From Leptospirillum sp. (GTDB lineage: Bacteria > Nitrospirota > Leptospirillia > Leptospirillales > Leptospirillaceae), in NCBI GenBank assembly GCA_027315205.1, contig DAHUYM010000011.1, forward strand, positions 1 to 50,036: 50,036 nt of DNA, in the 5' to 3' direction. The position numbers and the translations under genes are program-made. Below are positions 33,251 through 43,180 of this stretch, piece by piece. Position 1 is the first letter of the stretch. Every line of letters starts with the position of its first letter. The notes under the pieces were generated by a model, which worked only from the letters and a program-made list of their open reading frames with translations, was not told where the DNA came from and made no database searches.

Positions 33251-34036
33251 TCACATTGTGTCAAGCCCGGGCCCCGGAGAGGAGGAGCCTTTGGAAGCCG
33301 GTCCGTCTTTTCCCTTTCGTTCCCGATAGGTGTCGATCTCGGCGGGCCCGAGCGTTTTGGTGCCGTGGATCATGGCGGAAAGGATGCCCGAGCGGTGACG
33401 GATTTCGTCGGTCACGACCCCCCCGATGTGCAGCACGAAGAAGCCCGCGATGACGTACATCCCCGTGGCGTGGATGTCGGAAAGAATCTCCTTCAGGTTG
33501 TGCCCCGTCGGGTTCGGAAGGGCGTGGAGAAACGGAAGCGGCCAATACCCCCACTTGAGGGAGGACCACAGGATGCCGGTCACGATCTGGAGCGGAAAGA
33601 CGACGGCGAAAAGGGCCAGGTAGAGAAGCCGGGCCACCGGATCGTGGCCGGGTTCGCGGACAGGTTCGGGGGACTGGGACTGTCCGGCCATGGACAAGAG
33701 GTGGTTTTTGGCGTCCTGGCGGATTGCGGTCCAGAGCGGTCGGCCCTGGGTCTTGGGAAGAAGATCGGGCAGGCGGCTGAACGTGTCCCCCCTGAACAGG
33801 AGGCGGACCCGCGAGAGAAAGAGGGCGACGAAGACCCAGCCCAGGACGATGTGGGCTTTCTGGAAAAGGGTCGTCGTATCTTTCGAGAACCCGAGCTCCT
33901 TGTGCCAGTCGAAGAGCAGGTACGTTTCGAAAAGAAGGAGGACGACCAGTGCGTTCGACCAGTGCCAGATCCGAAGTCCCGGCTCCCAGACGGGAACGGG
34001 CCTGGCGTGGGGTTTCGGGGTAAGGATGTCCGTCAT
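33251..34036 (-). CDS. Cytochrome b561-domain membrane protein
   Basis: A 261-residue protein with four main membrane helices of the cytochrome b561/Ni-Fe hydrogenase b-subunit type. Histidines placed to hold two hemes are H25 (RIWHWSN), H62 (QKAHIVLG), H189 (DIHATG) and H203 (VLHIGG). Such proteins pass electrons between quinone and periplasmic or membrane partners. GGAG lies nine bases before the ATG. No partner oxidoreductase is next to it; the globin kinase operon follows on the same strand. The C-terminal tail is charged and disordered. Confidence 0.88.
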   Translation of the reverse strand: MTDILTPKPHARPVPVWEPGLRIWHWSNALVVLLLFETYLLFDWHKELGFSKDTTTLFQKAHIVLGWVFVALFLSRVRLLFRGDTFSRLPDLLPKTQGRPLWTAIRQDAKNHLLSMAGQSQSPEPVREPGHDPVARLLYLALFAVVFPLQIVTGILWSSLKWGYWPLPFLHALPNPTGHNLKEILSDIHATGMYVIAGFFVLHIGGVVTDEIRHRSGILSAMIHGTKTLGPAEIDTYRERKGKDGPASKGSSSPGPGLDTM

Positions 34037-34308
34037 CGGGGGTGGCTCCGGGTTTCAGGTCGGGTGGGTCCTGTGCGTCTGTCCCGTTCATGGTACAACG
34101 GAGGGCCGGGGCCGGGGAAGTGTGACGGACATCCTTACCGCCCCCGGGTCTTTCTTCCCAGAATGGATATGGGGGAGTCCCCGATGTCCCGGAAGGGGTC
34201 CCGGTTGACAATCCGGCGGGTCCGAGAGGATGTTAGTAGCTCATCGGGACAGAACGATTTCGGGGAAGCCCGTCCGGTGCGATCGAAAAAGCCGGAAGGA
34301 GAGGGCGG

Positions 34309-35343
34309 ATGTGCCCGGGCATGTCACGGGAAGAAGGTGAACTGTTGGAGTTTCGTAGGGCCGTTTCCGGTGCCCTTGCCATCGGGACAGTCATCGTCAT
34401 CTGGGGGTTCCATTATATCGTCCTTTTCCACCCCCTGAGACTGATTTCCCCGGGCCGGTACCTGACGCTGCGCTTCTTCTGGGCCTCCCTGTTCCTCCTG
34501 GTCCTTCCCCCGTTCTACCGCCTGTTCCGGAACATCCCCCTCCGCCAGTGGGTCGAACTCTTCGCCCTGGGCCTTCTTTCGATCGTCTGGTACCAGTGGT
34601 CTTTCCTGAAAGCCGTCGCGCTCATGGACCCGCTTCCTCTCGTCATGATCCTCTCCCTGGGCCCGATACTGGTCGGGGTCGTCCGGCGGCTCCGCAAGGA
34701 AGAGGTCTTTCTTCCGGTCCAGTGGTTCGGAATGATCTTCGTCGTCCTGGGGACGGGGTTCCTTCTGTCGCGTCCGTGGGGTCCCGCGTCGCACCTCGGC
34801 GGCAACGGATTCGCCTGGGCGTTCCTGTGCCTCTTCCTGTTCGTCTGCCAGACTCTCCTGGTCCGGAGGCTGGTCTCGAACCTTACCATCGGCCAGGTGA
34901 CCTTCCTGCCGATCGTGATCGGGGGGGCGGGACTGTCGCTCATGAATCCGGGCGAGATCCTCCTGCCGCCTGCCGATCGTACCGAAACCGTTATCGTCGC
35001 GCTTCTCTATTCGATCTTCCTGGCCCTTTTCCTCGCCTATTTCCTCTGGAATGCGGCGATCCGCGTACTGGGGCCCACCCAGGCCAGTCTCTGGTCGAAT
35101 GCGCAGCCCCTCGTGACGGCCCTGGGGGCGTACTTCATCCTGGGGGAGCCCCTGTCGTTCCGGCAGGTCGGGGGCGGGATCCTGATGGCCATCGGTTTTG
35201 GGCTCTTTTTCGTCCCCATCCTTTCGAACGACCCGTACCGGATGGTTCTCGAGCCTCCGGTCCCCGACGGGTCACCCCCCCTTCCCCTAGAGATGGATCC
35301 CGATCGAAAGGGGGAGAAAGAAGAAGGGGTTGGTGTGAGATAG
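34309..35343 (+). CDS. EamA/DMT-superfamily transporter
   Basis: A 344-residue membrane protein with ten helices in two EamA repeats. The first begins AIGTVIVIWGFHYIVL and contains KAVALMDPLPLVMILSLGPILVGVV; the second ends with ATQASLWSNAQPLVTALGAYFILGEPLSF-like sequence, the typical repeat ending. DMT members export amino acids, metabolites or drugs; the substrate cannot be read. AAGGAGAGGG precedes the ATG, with a second ATG at 34321. Its last 57 bp overlap the convergent OM gene. Confidence 0.9.
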   Translation: MCPGMSREEGELLEFRRAVSGALAIGTVIVIWGFHYIVLFHPLRLISPGRYLTLRFFWASLFLLVLPPFYRLFRNIPLRQWVELFALGLLSIVWYQWSFLKAVALMDPLPLVMILSLGPILVGVVRRLRKEEVFLPVQWFGMIFVVLGTGFLLSRPWGPASHLGGNGFAWAFLCLFLFVCQTLLVRRLVSNLTIGQVTFLPIVIGGAGLSLMNPGEILLPPADRTETVIVALLYSIFLALFLAYFLWNAAIRVLGPTQASLWSNAQPLVTALGAYFILGEPLSFRQVGGGILMAIGFGLFFVPILSNDPYRMVLEPPVPDGSPPLPLEMDPDRKGEKEEGVGVR

Positions 35344-36054
35344 CCCCCCAAGGGGAGAGGCCACGGCCGCGTAATCGGCCTCGAGCTCGAGGAAATAGAC
35401 GTTCAGTCCGATCCCCGCCTGCACATAGGGGGAGCCCGCCGTTCCGGTAAAGATGTTGGCGGTGTTCTGCCCGTTGATCGCGATGCCTCCGTCCCCCGCC
35501 ACGTAAAGAAACACGCTCCGGGTTCCCAGGAGACGGACTTCGGCGCCCAGAGTCACCGGCATCACCTGGAAGGTCGAAAAACCCGGCTGACCGGGGAAGT
35601 TGAGGAGTCCGAACTGGAACCGGAGCGCCAGGTTCGGGGAGAGCCATCCCGTGATTTCAAGCCCTCCGCCGTACCCGTTTGCGACTTGGTTGTTCAGGAT
35701 GGGGTTGTACTGGGAGACCGGGAAACCCAGGGGGTTCGAAAGCGTCGGAACCCCCCAGATCCCCTTGAAGGTCACTCCCACCCCCGGCAGGACGACGGGG
35801 GTGTTTTCATCCGGTTCGGGAGGACACGGGTGCGAGAAAAAGTCCCAGGCGGTGTGGTTTCCGGCCCGGGAGGAATAGAGGGAATCGCATCCCGCGTTGA
35901 TGTCGTCGTCACCCCGGGCGGGCACCGGAAGGGCGAGGACCCCCGCCGCCAGGATCAGCAAGAGTCCCGGAAGGAACCCCCGGATGCCGGTCCGGCCCCG
36001 GGCCGGCGTCCCGCGGACTGCGACCCGGTCAGTACATGGAGCGGTGGTGTTCAT
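35287..36054 (-). CDS. Putative outer-membrane beta-barrel protein
   Basis: A 255-residue exported protein. The leader has its hydrophobic core in GFLPGLLLILAAGVLALPV and a likely site after PARG. The barrel-like part contains LSPNLALRFQFGLLNF and PGFSTFQVMPVTLG, matching the corresponding block of the OM protein at 2.5-3.2 kb, and ends PLSIGIHL. A cysteine pair lies in the N-terminal plug-like segment (GCDSLYSS, SHPCPPE). GGAGG precedes the ATG, which lies inside the end of the PLD gene (26-bp overlap), so the two are co-expressed. Role unknown. Confidence 0.68.
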   Translation of the reverse strand: MNTTAPCTDRVAVRGTPARGRTGIRGFLPGLLLILAAGVLALPVPARGDDDINAGCDSLYSSRAGNHTAWDFFSHPCPPEPDENTPVVLPGVGVTFKGIWGVPTLSNPLGFPVSQYNPILNNQVANGYGGGLEITGWLSPNLALRFQFGLLNFPGQPGFSTFQVMPVTLGAEVRLLGTRSVFLYVAGDGGIAINGQNTANIFTGTAGSPYVQAGIGLNVYFLELEADYAAVASPLGGLSHTNPFFFLPLSIGIHL

Positions 36055-36808
36055 GACGCCTCCGCCGTGAATGTCGTTGCGACTGGTCCCGGACGAAAGA
36101 CTCGGGGTCCTTGACGTTCGACCCCCGGTTCCAGAGCCGTTCGAAGGTTTTTTCGAACCGCCTCGCCTGTCCCGGGTCCTCCGTCAGGAACAGGTTGTTG
36201 TCCTGCTGGAGACGCCCGGTTCGGCAGGAGACGGGATGGCGGTTGCAGTGGAACGCCCCTTCGCCCACGGGGGACCAGTTTGCGGATCCGGTCCGGAGGA
36301 TCGTCCCGTCGACCACGTACGCCTTCAGGTGCATGATGTTCCGGGGGCCGTTTCCCTTGATTCGGAATGCGATGTTCTTCTGTCCCAGGAACGCGTGCAT
36401 CCGGTCCCCCCGGTCGTGGATCTGGGTCTTGTCCCGGTAGATGCGGATCCTGACCCCTTTCCCGGCCTCTTTCAGGAGCACGTCGCCCAGGGCGCGATCG
36501 GTGAAGGCGTACATCGCGATATCGATCGTGCGCCGGGCGCTTTCCAGGATCCGGATGTCGATCGACTCGAGGTTTTCCCGGGGGGAATAGTGGTCTCCCA
36601 TGGGAGGCAGGGCAGAGGCCGTTCCCGGGAAGAGGCCCGGGACGAGCGAGAGGGCGACAATGGCGACCGCCCGTCCGGCCGCGTTCCACCGGGACCTCGA
36701 CTCCGGGCAGACTTGTCGGTCTCCCGCGTTCCGATTAAGATGTAGGGAGTGACGACCGGGGAACGAGTTTTTCCGCGGAGTTGACGCATTCGAAAGGGTC
36801 TCTTGCAT
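36029..36808 (-). CDS. Exported phospholipase D-like nuclease (single HKD motif)
   Basis: A 259-residue Nuc/Zuc-type PLD protein. The hydrophobic segment AVAIVALSLVPGLFPG (about 48-63) follows an unusually long polar N-terminus and ends near ASA. The HKD motif is H160-x-K162-x4-D167 in IMHLKAYVVDG, followed by TGSANWS. Family members with one HKD motif dimerise and cut DNA, often extracellular. The ATG at 36808 has a perfect AGGAGG upstream; its start codon overlaps the divergent thioredoxin ATG at 36807. It is coupled to the downstream OM gene. Confidence 0.85.
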   Translation of the reverse strand: MQETLSNASTPRKNSFPGRHSLHLNRNAGDRQVCPESRSRWNAAGRAVAIVALSLVPGLFPGTASALPPMGDHYSPRENLESIDIRILESARRTIDIAMYAFTDRALGDVLLKEAGKGVRIRIYRDKTQIHDRGDRMHAFLGQKNIAFRIKGNGPRNIMHLKAYVVDGTILRTGSANWSPVGEGAFHCNRHPVSCRTGRLQQDNNLFLTEDPGQARRFEKTFERLWNRGSNVKDPESFVRDQSQRHSRRRRHEHHRSMY

Positions 36809-37235
36809 GAAGCCTCCTGTTCTGTGCCTCGTTTGCCAAACGCCCAACCGGCTGGTCGAGGGCCGGGACAACCGCGGGGCGAAATGCGGAAAGTGCGGGG
36901 CGCCCCTGTTTCCGGAACCCCCCGTACCGGTGACCGATGCGACGTTCGAAAGGGTCGTGATGGAATCGCCGCTTCCGGTCCTTCTGGACCTGTGGGCGCC
37001 CTGGTGCGGCCCCTGCCGGACGATCGCCCCGGTCCTCGAGGATTTGTCCCGAAAGTACCATGGCCTTCTTCGGGTTGCCAAGCTGAATGTCGACGAAAAC
37101 CCCCGTACCGCCGCCCGGATGGAAGCGAAGAGCATTCCGCTCCTCCTGTTCGTGAAGGACGGATCGGTGGCCGGTCGCCTGATCGGCGCGCATCCGGCAT
37201 CGGAAATCGAAAAAGGCCTCCGGTCGATCCTCTAG
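36807..37235 (+). CDS. trxC: Thioredoxin 2 (TrxC-type, zinc-binding N-terminus)
   Basis: A 142-residue cytosolic thioredoxin with two N-terminal CxxC pairs (C7/C10 and C27/C30) that bind zinc, followed by the thioredoxin domain with the redox centre WCGPC (C67, C70). This layout defines Trx2, which is linked to oxidative and heat stress. AAAGGG lies eight bases before the ATG. The proximity of C7 to the N-terminus confirms the start, so the overlap with the divergent PLD start is real. The M1 peptidase gene follows by 50 bp. Confidence 0.93.
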   Translation: MKPPVLCLVCQTPNRLVEGRDNRGAKCGKCGAPLFPEPPVPVTDATFERVVMESPLPVLLDLWAPWCGPCRTIAPVLEDLSRKYHGLLRVAKLNVDENPRTAARMEAKSIPLLLFVKDGSVAGRLIGAHPASEIEKGLRSIL

Positions 37236-37285
37236 CCCATGACCCCTTCCCTCCGGCCACCCAGACGAAAGGACCGAACCCCCCG

Positions 37286-39889
37286 ATGAGTCCCGATCTC
37301 TCTCTCTACCAGCTTCCCCGCGATATCCGCCCCGAACATTACGAACTCCTTCTGGCCCCCGACCCTGAAACGTCGCGGTTCGAGGGAGAGGTCCGGATTA
37401 CGGTCGACATCTACCGGGACACCCTCGAGTTCGTCCTGAACTCCGTGGATCTGAAGATCCTCGAAGCGGCGGCCGAGATCGACGGGTTCGACTTCCCCCT
37501 CCGAGCCGAAATGGATTCCGAACACGAACGGGTGATCCTCCGGGGATCGCGCCTGTTCGAGGCCGAATCGAAAGCGGTGCTCCGCATCCGGTTCGCGGGG
37601 ACGCTGAACGACCTGTTGGCCGGGTTCTACCGGAGCACCTTCACGGGGCCCGACGGGTCGACGGAGGTCATCGCCACCACCCAGTTCGAGGCGACCGATG
37701 CCCGCAGGGCGTTCCCGTGCTGGGACGAGCCTTCGGTCAAGGCGACCTTCCGGCTGACGGCCCGGATACCCGCCCCCCTCGTCGCGCTGTCGAACATGCC
37801 CATCGAATCGGAGGAGGTTCTCCGGGACGGACGCAAAGACGTGGCGTTCCGGGTCACGCCCCGGATGTCGACCTACCTCCTCCACCTCACCGTCGGGCGG
37901 TTCGAGTGCGTCGCGGGACGGACCCCCGAGGGGGTCGACGTGGCCGTCTGGACGACTCCGGGCCGCCGGGAAGAGGGAATTTTCGCCCGGGATATCGCGA
38001 TCAGGCTCCTTCCCTGGTACAACAGCTATTTCGGCATTTCGTACCCGTTACCCAAGATGGATCTCGTGGCGATCCCGGATTTCGCCGCGGGGGCCATGGA
38101 GAACTGGGGGGTCCTGACCTACCGGGAAACCGCTCTCCTCGTGCCGGCGGGGGAGTCTTCGGCACGGACGCTCCAGAGGGTGGCGATCGTCGTGGCCCAC
38201 GAGATGGCGCACCAATGGTTCGGGGACCTGGTCACGATGGCCTGGTGGGACGATCTCTGGCTCAACGAAGGGTTCGCCTCCTGGATGGAAGTGAAGGCGG
38301 TTGACCACCTGTTTCCCGAATGGGGCATGTGGGAGCTCTTCGAAGCCGAGGACATGGTCGAGGCGATGGATCTCGACGCCCTTCGGAGTTCCCACCCGAT
38401 CGAAGTCGAGGTCCGGAACCCCCACGAGATCAACGAGATCTTCGACGCGATCTCCTACATGAAGGGAGGGAGCCTGATCCGCATGCTGGAGAGGTTCCTG
38501 GGTCCGGAAACGTTCCGGAAGGGGATTTCGGAGTACCTCTCGAAATACGCCTACCAGAACGCGTCGACGGCGGATCTCTGGAACGCCCTGGGCCGGTCTT
38601 CGGGCCAAGACGTGCGCACGATCATGGAAAGCTGGACCCGGCAGACCGGATATCCGGTCCTCCTGGCCGGCGACGGTCCGTCCCCGGTCCTTCGGCAGGT
38701 GCCGTTCTTCGTCCATCCGGCGCTCATGGGCGAGGCTCTGTCCAAAAAAGACGCGCCGGCCTGGAACGTGATGATGAACCTCTCCGACGACAAGGGGGAA
38801 GCGCAGTCCTTCCTCATGAACGGGAGGACGGCGGACCTCCCCCGCCCTGCCGGAGGGGGGCGCTGGCGCAACTTGAACGTCGGCCATGTCGGGTTCTACC
38901 GGGTCCTCTATCCCGACCCGATGCGGGACGAGCTCCTTGGCGACGTCCGTGCGGGCGTCCTGTCCGCATCCGACCGTCTGGGGATCGAGAACGACCTGTT
39001 CGCGCTGGGCCGCTCGGGGCTCGCACCCTTGAAGGACTACCTCGAGGCCCTCAGGGCCTTCCGGTCGGAACGCCGCTACACGGTCTGGGCCGACATTGTC
39101 GGTAATCTCGACTGGATCGACGGGCTGATGGCGTTCGGGGCCGGGTGGGACCTCCTGGCGGCGTTCGTCGCACGGCTGTGCCGGCCCGCGTTCGACCGGG
39201 CCGGGTGGGAGATTCCCGAAGGGGAGGGCCATCAGGAGAGGCTCCTTCGATCGCTCCTTCTCGTGACCCTGGGGATTTCCGGGGATCGGGGCATCCTCGA
39301 CGAAGCGTGCCGCCGTTTCGACCGGTTCCTGTCCGACCGGAAATCCCTGCCTCCCGATCTCAGGCTCGCGGTGTTCCGGACGGTCGCCCGACGCGGGGAC
39401 GCGGGACTCCACCGGACCTTTGTCGGCCTCGCCGGGAAAGCGGGGAGCCAGGAGGAAAAGAACCGGTACCTGTCGGCCCTCGCCAGTTTCGGCGATGCGG
39501 CGCTGCTTCGCGAAACCCTCGAGCTGTCCCTGTCCGATCTCGTGCGGATCCAGGACACGGTCGGCGTGGTCTCGCAGGTCGCGGCAAATCCACACGGCCG
39601 GGAACTCGCGTGGACGTTTTTCACGGAACGGTTCGACACCTTCCGGCACCGTTACGAGGCGGGAGGGTTCGCCCTCCAGCGGCTGGTCCGGAGCGTTTCG
39701 GCAGAATTCCGGTCGGAGGCGGACCGGGAGCGGGTCCGGGCGTTCTTCGGCGAGCATCCGCTGGAAGGGGCGAAGAGGACGATCGACCAGGCCCTCGAGA
39801 CGATCGAACTCAGGACCCTGGTGTGGGAGCGGGAGAAGGAGGGGCTTTCGTCGTTTCTCGGGAATCCCGGGGAACCCGGACGGGGCTAG
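37286..39889 (+). CDS. M1 family zinc aminopeptidase
   Basis: An 867-residue aminopeptidase of the puromycin-sensitive/ERAP-like type. Order: N-terminal beta saddle, catalytic domain with exopeptidase motif GAMEN (269-273) and zinc site H305-E306-x-x-H309 plus E328 (LNEGFASW), then an ERAP1-C-like helical domain. It removes N-terminal residues from peptides in the cytoplasm (no signal peptide seen). The ribosome site AAAGGA is rather far (12 bases) from the ATG. Its TAG stop shares CTAG with the stop of the convergent YHS-SLOG gene. Confidence 0.94.
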   Translation: MSPDLSLYQLPRDIRPEHYELLLAPDPETSRFEGEVRITVDIYRDTLEFVLNSVDLKILEAAAEIDGFDFPLRAEMDSEHERVILRGSRLFEAESKAVLRIRFAGTLNDLLAGFYRSTFTGPDGSTEVIATTQFEATDARRAFPCWDEPSVKATFRLTARIPAPLVALSNMPIESEEVLRDGRKDVAFRVTPRMSTYLLHLTVGRFECVAGRTPEGVDVAVWTTPGRREEGIFARDIAIRLLPWYNSYFGISYPLPKMDLVAIPDFAAGAMENWGVLTYRETALLVPAGESSARTLQRVAIVVAHEMAHQWFGDLVTMAWWDDLWLNEGFASWMEVKAVDHLFPEWGMWELFEAEDMVEAMDLDALRSSHPIEVEVRNPHEINEIFDAISYMKGGSLIRMLERFLGPETFRKGISEYLSKYAYQNASTADLWNALGRSSGQDVRTIMESWTRQTGYPVLLAGDGPSPVLRQVPFFVHPALMGEALSKKDAPAWNVMMNLSDDKGEAQSFLMNGRTADLPRPAGGGRWRNLNVGHVGFYRVLYPDPMRDELLGDVRAGVLSASDRLGIENDLFALGRSGLAPLKDYLEALRAFRSERRYTVWADIVGNLDWIDGLMAFGAGWDLLAAFVARLCRPAFDRAGWEIPEGEGHQERLLRSLLLVTLGISGDRGILDEACRRFDRFLSDRKSLPPDLRLAVFRTVARRGDAGLHRTFVGLAGKAGSQEEKNRYLSALASFGDAALLRETLELSLSDLVRIQDTVGVVSQVAANPHGRELAWTFFTERFDTFRHRYEAGGFALQRLVRSVSAEFRSEADRERVRAFFGEHPLEGAKRTIDQALETIELRTLVWEREKEGLSSFLGNPGEPGRG

Positions 39890-40605
39890 CCCGCGAACAC
39901 CGAAGGCTTCTGGAAATGGACGCGGGTGTAGTAGTCGAGGAGCCGGTCCAGGAGGGTTCCGGGGTCCTTGTCGTAGACCAGGGCGCTTCCCGTCGCCTTC
40001 TGGATTTTTTCGACGATGGAGGGCAGGATTTCCGTGATGCCTCCCGTGCCTTCCAGGACCCCGATCAGCTTTCCCTCGTCGTAGGCGATGGAAAACTCGC
40101 CCAGCGTCCCGGAATGGCCTCCCAGGATGACGACGACGTCGCTCGACCGGATGTTGATCACCTCCCGGCCCATCAGTCCGGAACCGGTGAAGATGATCAT
40201 GTCGTAGAGATCGTTCGGGGATTGGTACCGGTCCATGTGTTCCTGTTCCGAAAGGGCGGGGGAGATCCCGACGGCCAGTCCCCCGATCGCCTTGAACCCC
40301 CGCACCGCTTCGTGGGGAAGTCCCGGACAGGCTCCGGTGATGAGCCCCAGCTTCCTCTTGGCCAGTTCCTGGCCGAGCCGGTAGGCCAGGGATCTCTGGG
40401 AATCGGAAAGGTCCCCCGAAGCGGAACCCATGACTCCCGCGGTGAACTTCCTTCCCGTGTCCAGGGAGTAGGAGGAGGGCGACCGGTCGAACGCCTCGGC
40501 GCATTCCGGGGTGTCGAAGTACTGGATCCGGCCTTCGAGGATGCGGACCGCCCGGGCGTTTTTCAGTTTCGTGATCGGGCGGGAGCAGACCGGGTCGTGA
40601 AACAT
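39886..40605 (-). CDS. YHS domain fused to a LOG/SLOG (TIGR00725-like) domain
   Basis: A 239-residue cytosolic protein. Residues 3-46 form a YHS domain (DPVCSRPIT, then [14 protein letters not shown]...PSSY) with C7 and C35 as possible metal ligands. Residues about 55-225 form a Rossmann-like SLOG domain with [18 protein letters not shown] and the phosphate loop [11 protein letters not shown], related to LOG cytokinin-riboside hydrolases and TIGR00725 proteins. TTGGAG precedes the ATG. The combination is unusual. Function is unknown; a nucleotide-handling enzyme controlled by a metal is one possibility. Confidence 0.82.
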   Translation of the reverse strand: MFHDPVCSRPITKLKNARAVRILEGRIQYFDTPECAEAFDRSPSSYSLDTGRKFTAGVMGSASGDLSDSQRSLAYRLGQELAKRKLGLITGACPGLPHEAVRGFKAIGGLAVGISPALSEQEHMDRYQSPNDLYDMIIFTGSGLMGREVINIRSSDVVVILGGHSGTLGEFSIAYDEGKLIGVLEGTGGITEILPSIVEKIQKATGSALVYDKDPGTLLDRLLDYYTRVHFQKPSVFAG

Positions 40606-40688
40606 GGACGCGTCTCCAATCGGTTCGAACGGTCCGGGCCCCGTGGCTCCGGAGAGGAACAGGCAACAATGCCAGAAGGAGACTCATC

Positions 40689-41054
40689 TTGAAGGAATTG
40701 CTTTCGGTTTTCAAGGCGGCGGGACCCGATCTGGGCCGCGCGTTCGCGGTCTTTCTCGTGGCGGGGGTTCTCGAGGTCGGAGGCGGGTTCCTTGTCTGGC
40801 GGTGGCTCAGGGAGCACCAGCCTTGGTGGTACGGGATCGCGGGCGCCGTCATGCTGGCCGGCTACGGAGCGGCCGCGACCCTGTCCCCGTACCCGTTCGG
40901 GCGCGCCTATGCCGCGTACGGGGGGGTCTTCGTCCTCCTCTCGATTTTTTGGGGCATGTCCTTCGACCACTTTCGCCCCGACCGGCAGGACTGGTTCGGA
41001 GCCGCGATCATCCTGGCCGGGATTCTCGTGATGTCTTGGGGCACCGGCCGGTAG
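40689..41054 (+). CDS. YnfA/UPF0060 family membrane protein
   Basis: A 121-residue protein with four hydrophobic helices and the family hallmarks [44 protein letters not shown] and [15 protein letters not shown] (short parts of longer conserved blocks). YnfA-type proteins resemble half-size drug exporters of the SMR fold. The start is TTG 40689 with AAGGAG seven bases before, and no ATG is available. uvrB follows after 14 bp, so the two may be co-transcribed. Confidence 0.9.
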   Translation: MKELLSVFKAAGPDLGRAFAVFLVAGVLEVGGGFLVWRWLREHQPWWYGIAGAVMLAGYGAAATLSPYPFGRAYAAYGGVFVLLSIFWGMSFDHFRPDRQDWFGAAIILAGILVMSWGTGR

Positions 41055-41068
41055 GGGGGCGATATCCG

Positions 41069-43156
41069 ATGAGTCCAGAAGACCGGTTGAGCCTGTCGGC
41101 GCGGTCGTCCCCCAGGGAAGGCACATTCCGGATGTCCACGGAGTTCCGTCCGTCCGGCGACCAGGCCCGCGCGATCGACGTCCTCTCCGACGGAGTGATG
41201 GCCGGTAGGTCGCACCAGACGCTCCTTGGGGTCACCGGGTCGGGTAAGACCTTCACGATGGCGAGCGTCATCGGGAGGGTCCAGAAACCCTCCCTCGTCC
41301 TTGCCCCGAACAAGACCCTGGCGGCCCAGCTCTACCGGGAGTTCAAGACGTTCTTCCCCGAGAACCGGGTCGAGTACTTCGTGAGCTATTACGACTACTA
41401 CCAGCCCGAAGCCTACATCCCGTCGACCGACACCTACATCGAGAAGGACTCGGCGATCAACGATCTGATCGACCGGATGCGCCATTCCGCGACGTCGGCG
41501 CTCCTCGATAGGCGGGACACCGTCGTGGTGGCCTCGGTGTCCTGTATCTACGGCCTGGGATCTCCCGACTCCTACCAGAAAATGCACCTGTACCTCGAGC
41601 GCGGACAGGTCGTCCGGCGGGAAAAGCTCATCGAACGGCTCGTGACCATCCAGTACCAGAGAAACGACATCGAGCTGAAGCGCGGGACGTTCCGGGTCCG
41701 GGGCGACGTGATCGACATCATCCCGGCCTCCTACGAGGACCGTGCCATCCGGATCGAGCTGTTCGGAGACGAGGTGGAGCGGATCCGGGAGATGGACCCC
41801 CTGACCGGCCACGAACTCTCCGTCGTCCCGTCCATCATCATCTACCCCGGAACCCACTACATCCTTCCGCCCGACCAGCTGGAAACGGCCCTGAACGGCA
41901 TCGAGGAGGAACTCCTCGACCGGATCCGCCAGTTCCGGAGCGCCGGAAAACTCATCGAAGCCCAGCGCATCGAGCAGAGGACCCTGTTCGACCTCGAGAT
42001 GATCCGTGAGATCGGTTACTGCCACGGGATCGAAAACTACTCGCGCCATCTGTCCGGCCGGGCTCCCGGGGATCCTCCGCCCACCCTGTTCGATTATTTC
42101 CCTGAGGAGTTTCTGGTTCTGGTCGACGAAAGCCACGTGGCCGTTCCTCAGGTGGGGGGGATGTACCACGGGGACCATTCCCGGAAGGTGAGCCTCGTGG
42201 AGTATGGTTTTCGGCTTCCGTCCGCCTTCGACAACCGCCCCCTCAAGTTTCCGGAATTCGAGGAGGTCGTGCGCCAGGCGATCTACGTTTCGGCAACGCC
42301 CGGACCTTACGAACTCAGGATGTCGGACGGCGTGACGGTGGAGCAGGTGATCCGGCCGACGGGTCTGTGCGACCCGGAGATCGCGATCCATCCGGCGACC
42401 CACCAGGTGGACCACCTCCTGGAGGAGATCCGGGGCGTCGTCGCCCTCGGGGACCGGGTCCTCGTCACCACGCTGACGAAGAAAATGGCGGAAAACCTGA
42501 CCGACTACATGGAGGAGCGGGGCATCCGGGTCCGTTATCTCCACTCGGAAATCGACACGCTCGAGCGGATGGAGATCCTGAGGGACCTCAGGCTCGGGGA
42601 GTTCGACGTCCTGGTGGGCATCAACCTTCTGAGGGAAGGGCTGGACCTTCCGGAAGTGGGGCTGGTCGCGATACTGGATGCCGACAAAGAAGGGTTCCTC
42701 CGTTCCCGGAGGTCGTTGATCCAGACATCGGGCCGCGCGGCCAGGAACATCCGGGGCCGGGTCATCTTCTATGCCGACACCATGACCGGATCGATGCGGG
42801 AGGCGATCGACGAGACCAACCGGCGCCGGTTGATCCAGCTCGAGTACAACCGGGTCCACGGCATCGTCCCGGTCGGGATCACGAAGGACATTCCCGAAAG
42901 CCTCTATGCCGTCTCCGAAGGGGACTACGTCGAAGGGCCCGAGATCCCGGTCCCGGACACCGCCCGGCCGGGTGAGGATGAGGCCCTGTCGGATGCGGAG
43001 ATCCGGGGGCTCATGGAGAAGGCCGCGTCTTCCCTGGAGTTCGAGAAGGCCGCCTATTACAGGGACATTCTCCGGAACCGCGGCAGGGATCCGGACGGGA
43101 AAAAGATCCGGATCGCCTCTCCCCGCAGGAACAGGAAAAGGAAGTCCGCTCCCTGA
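41069..43156 (+). CDS. uvrB: Excinuclease ABC subunit UvrB
   Basis: A protein of 695 residues central to nucleotide excision repair. Walker A is [10 protein letters not shown], the damage-probing hairpin is [21 protein letters not shown], Walker B is VLVDESH, and helicase motifs V/VI include [14 protein letters not shown] and QTSGRAARN. The UvrC-binding UVR motif ([21 protein letters not shown]) is at the C-terminus. ATG 41069 has GGGGGG upstream; ATG 41132 would give a start ([11 protein letters not shown]) nearer the family norm, so the first 21 residues are doubtful. Confidence 0.97.
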   Translation: MSPEDRLSLSARSSPREGTFRMSTEFRPSGDQARAIDVLSDGVMAGRSHQTLLGVTGSGKTFTMASVIGRVQKPSLVLAPNKTLAAQLYREFKTFFPENRVEYFVSYYDYYQPEAYIPSTDTYIEKDSAINDLIDRMRHSATSALLDRRDTVVVASVSCIYGLGSPDSYQKMHLYLERGQVVRREKLIERLVTIQYQRNDIELKRGTFRVRGDVIDIIPASYEDRAIRIELFGDEVERIREMDPLTGHELSVVPSIIIYPGTHYILPPDQLETALNGIEEELLDRIRQFRSAGKLIEAQRIEQRTLFDLEMIREIGYCHGIENYSRHLSGRAPGDPPPTLFDYFPEEFLVLVDESHVAVPQVGGMYHGDHSRKVSLVEYGFRLPSAFDNRPLKFPEFEEVVRQAIYVSATPGPYELRMSDGVTVEQVIRPTGLCDPEIAIHPATHQVDHLLEEIRGVVALGDRVLVTTLTKKMAENLTDYMEERGIRVRYLHSEIDTLERMEILRDLRLGEFDVLVGINLLREGLDLPEVGLVAILDADKEGFLRSRRSLIQTSGRAARNIRGRVIFYADTMTGSMREAIDETNRRRLIQLEYNRVHGIVPVGITKDIPESLYAVSEGDYVEGPEIPVPDTARPGEDEALSDAEIRGLMEKAASSLEFEKAAYYRDILRNRGRDPDGKKIRIASPRRNRKRKSAP

Positions 43157-43180
43157 AGGGGGATCCCCCCTCCGTGGCGC

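Noticed and set aside
43158-43170. Terminator at GGGGGATCCCCC after uvrB
   Set aside because: The palindrome leaves no room for a proper loop unless shortened to four pairs and no T run follows.
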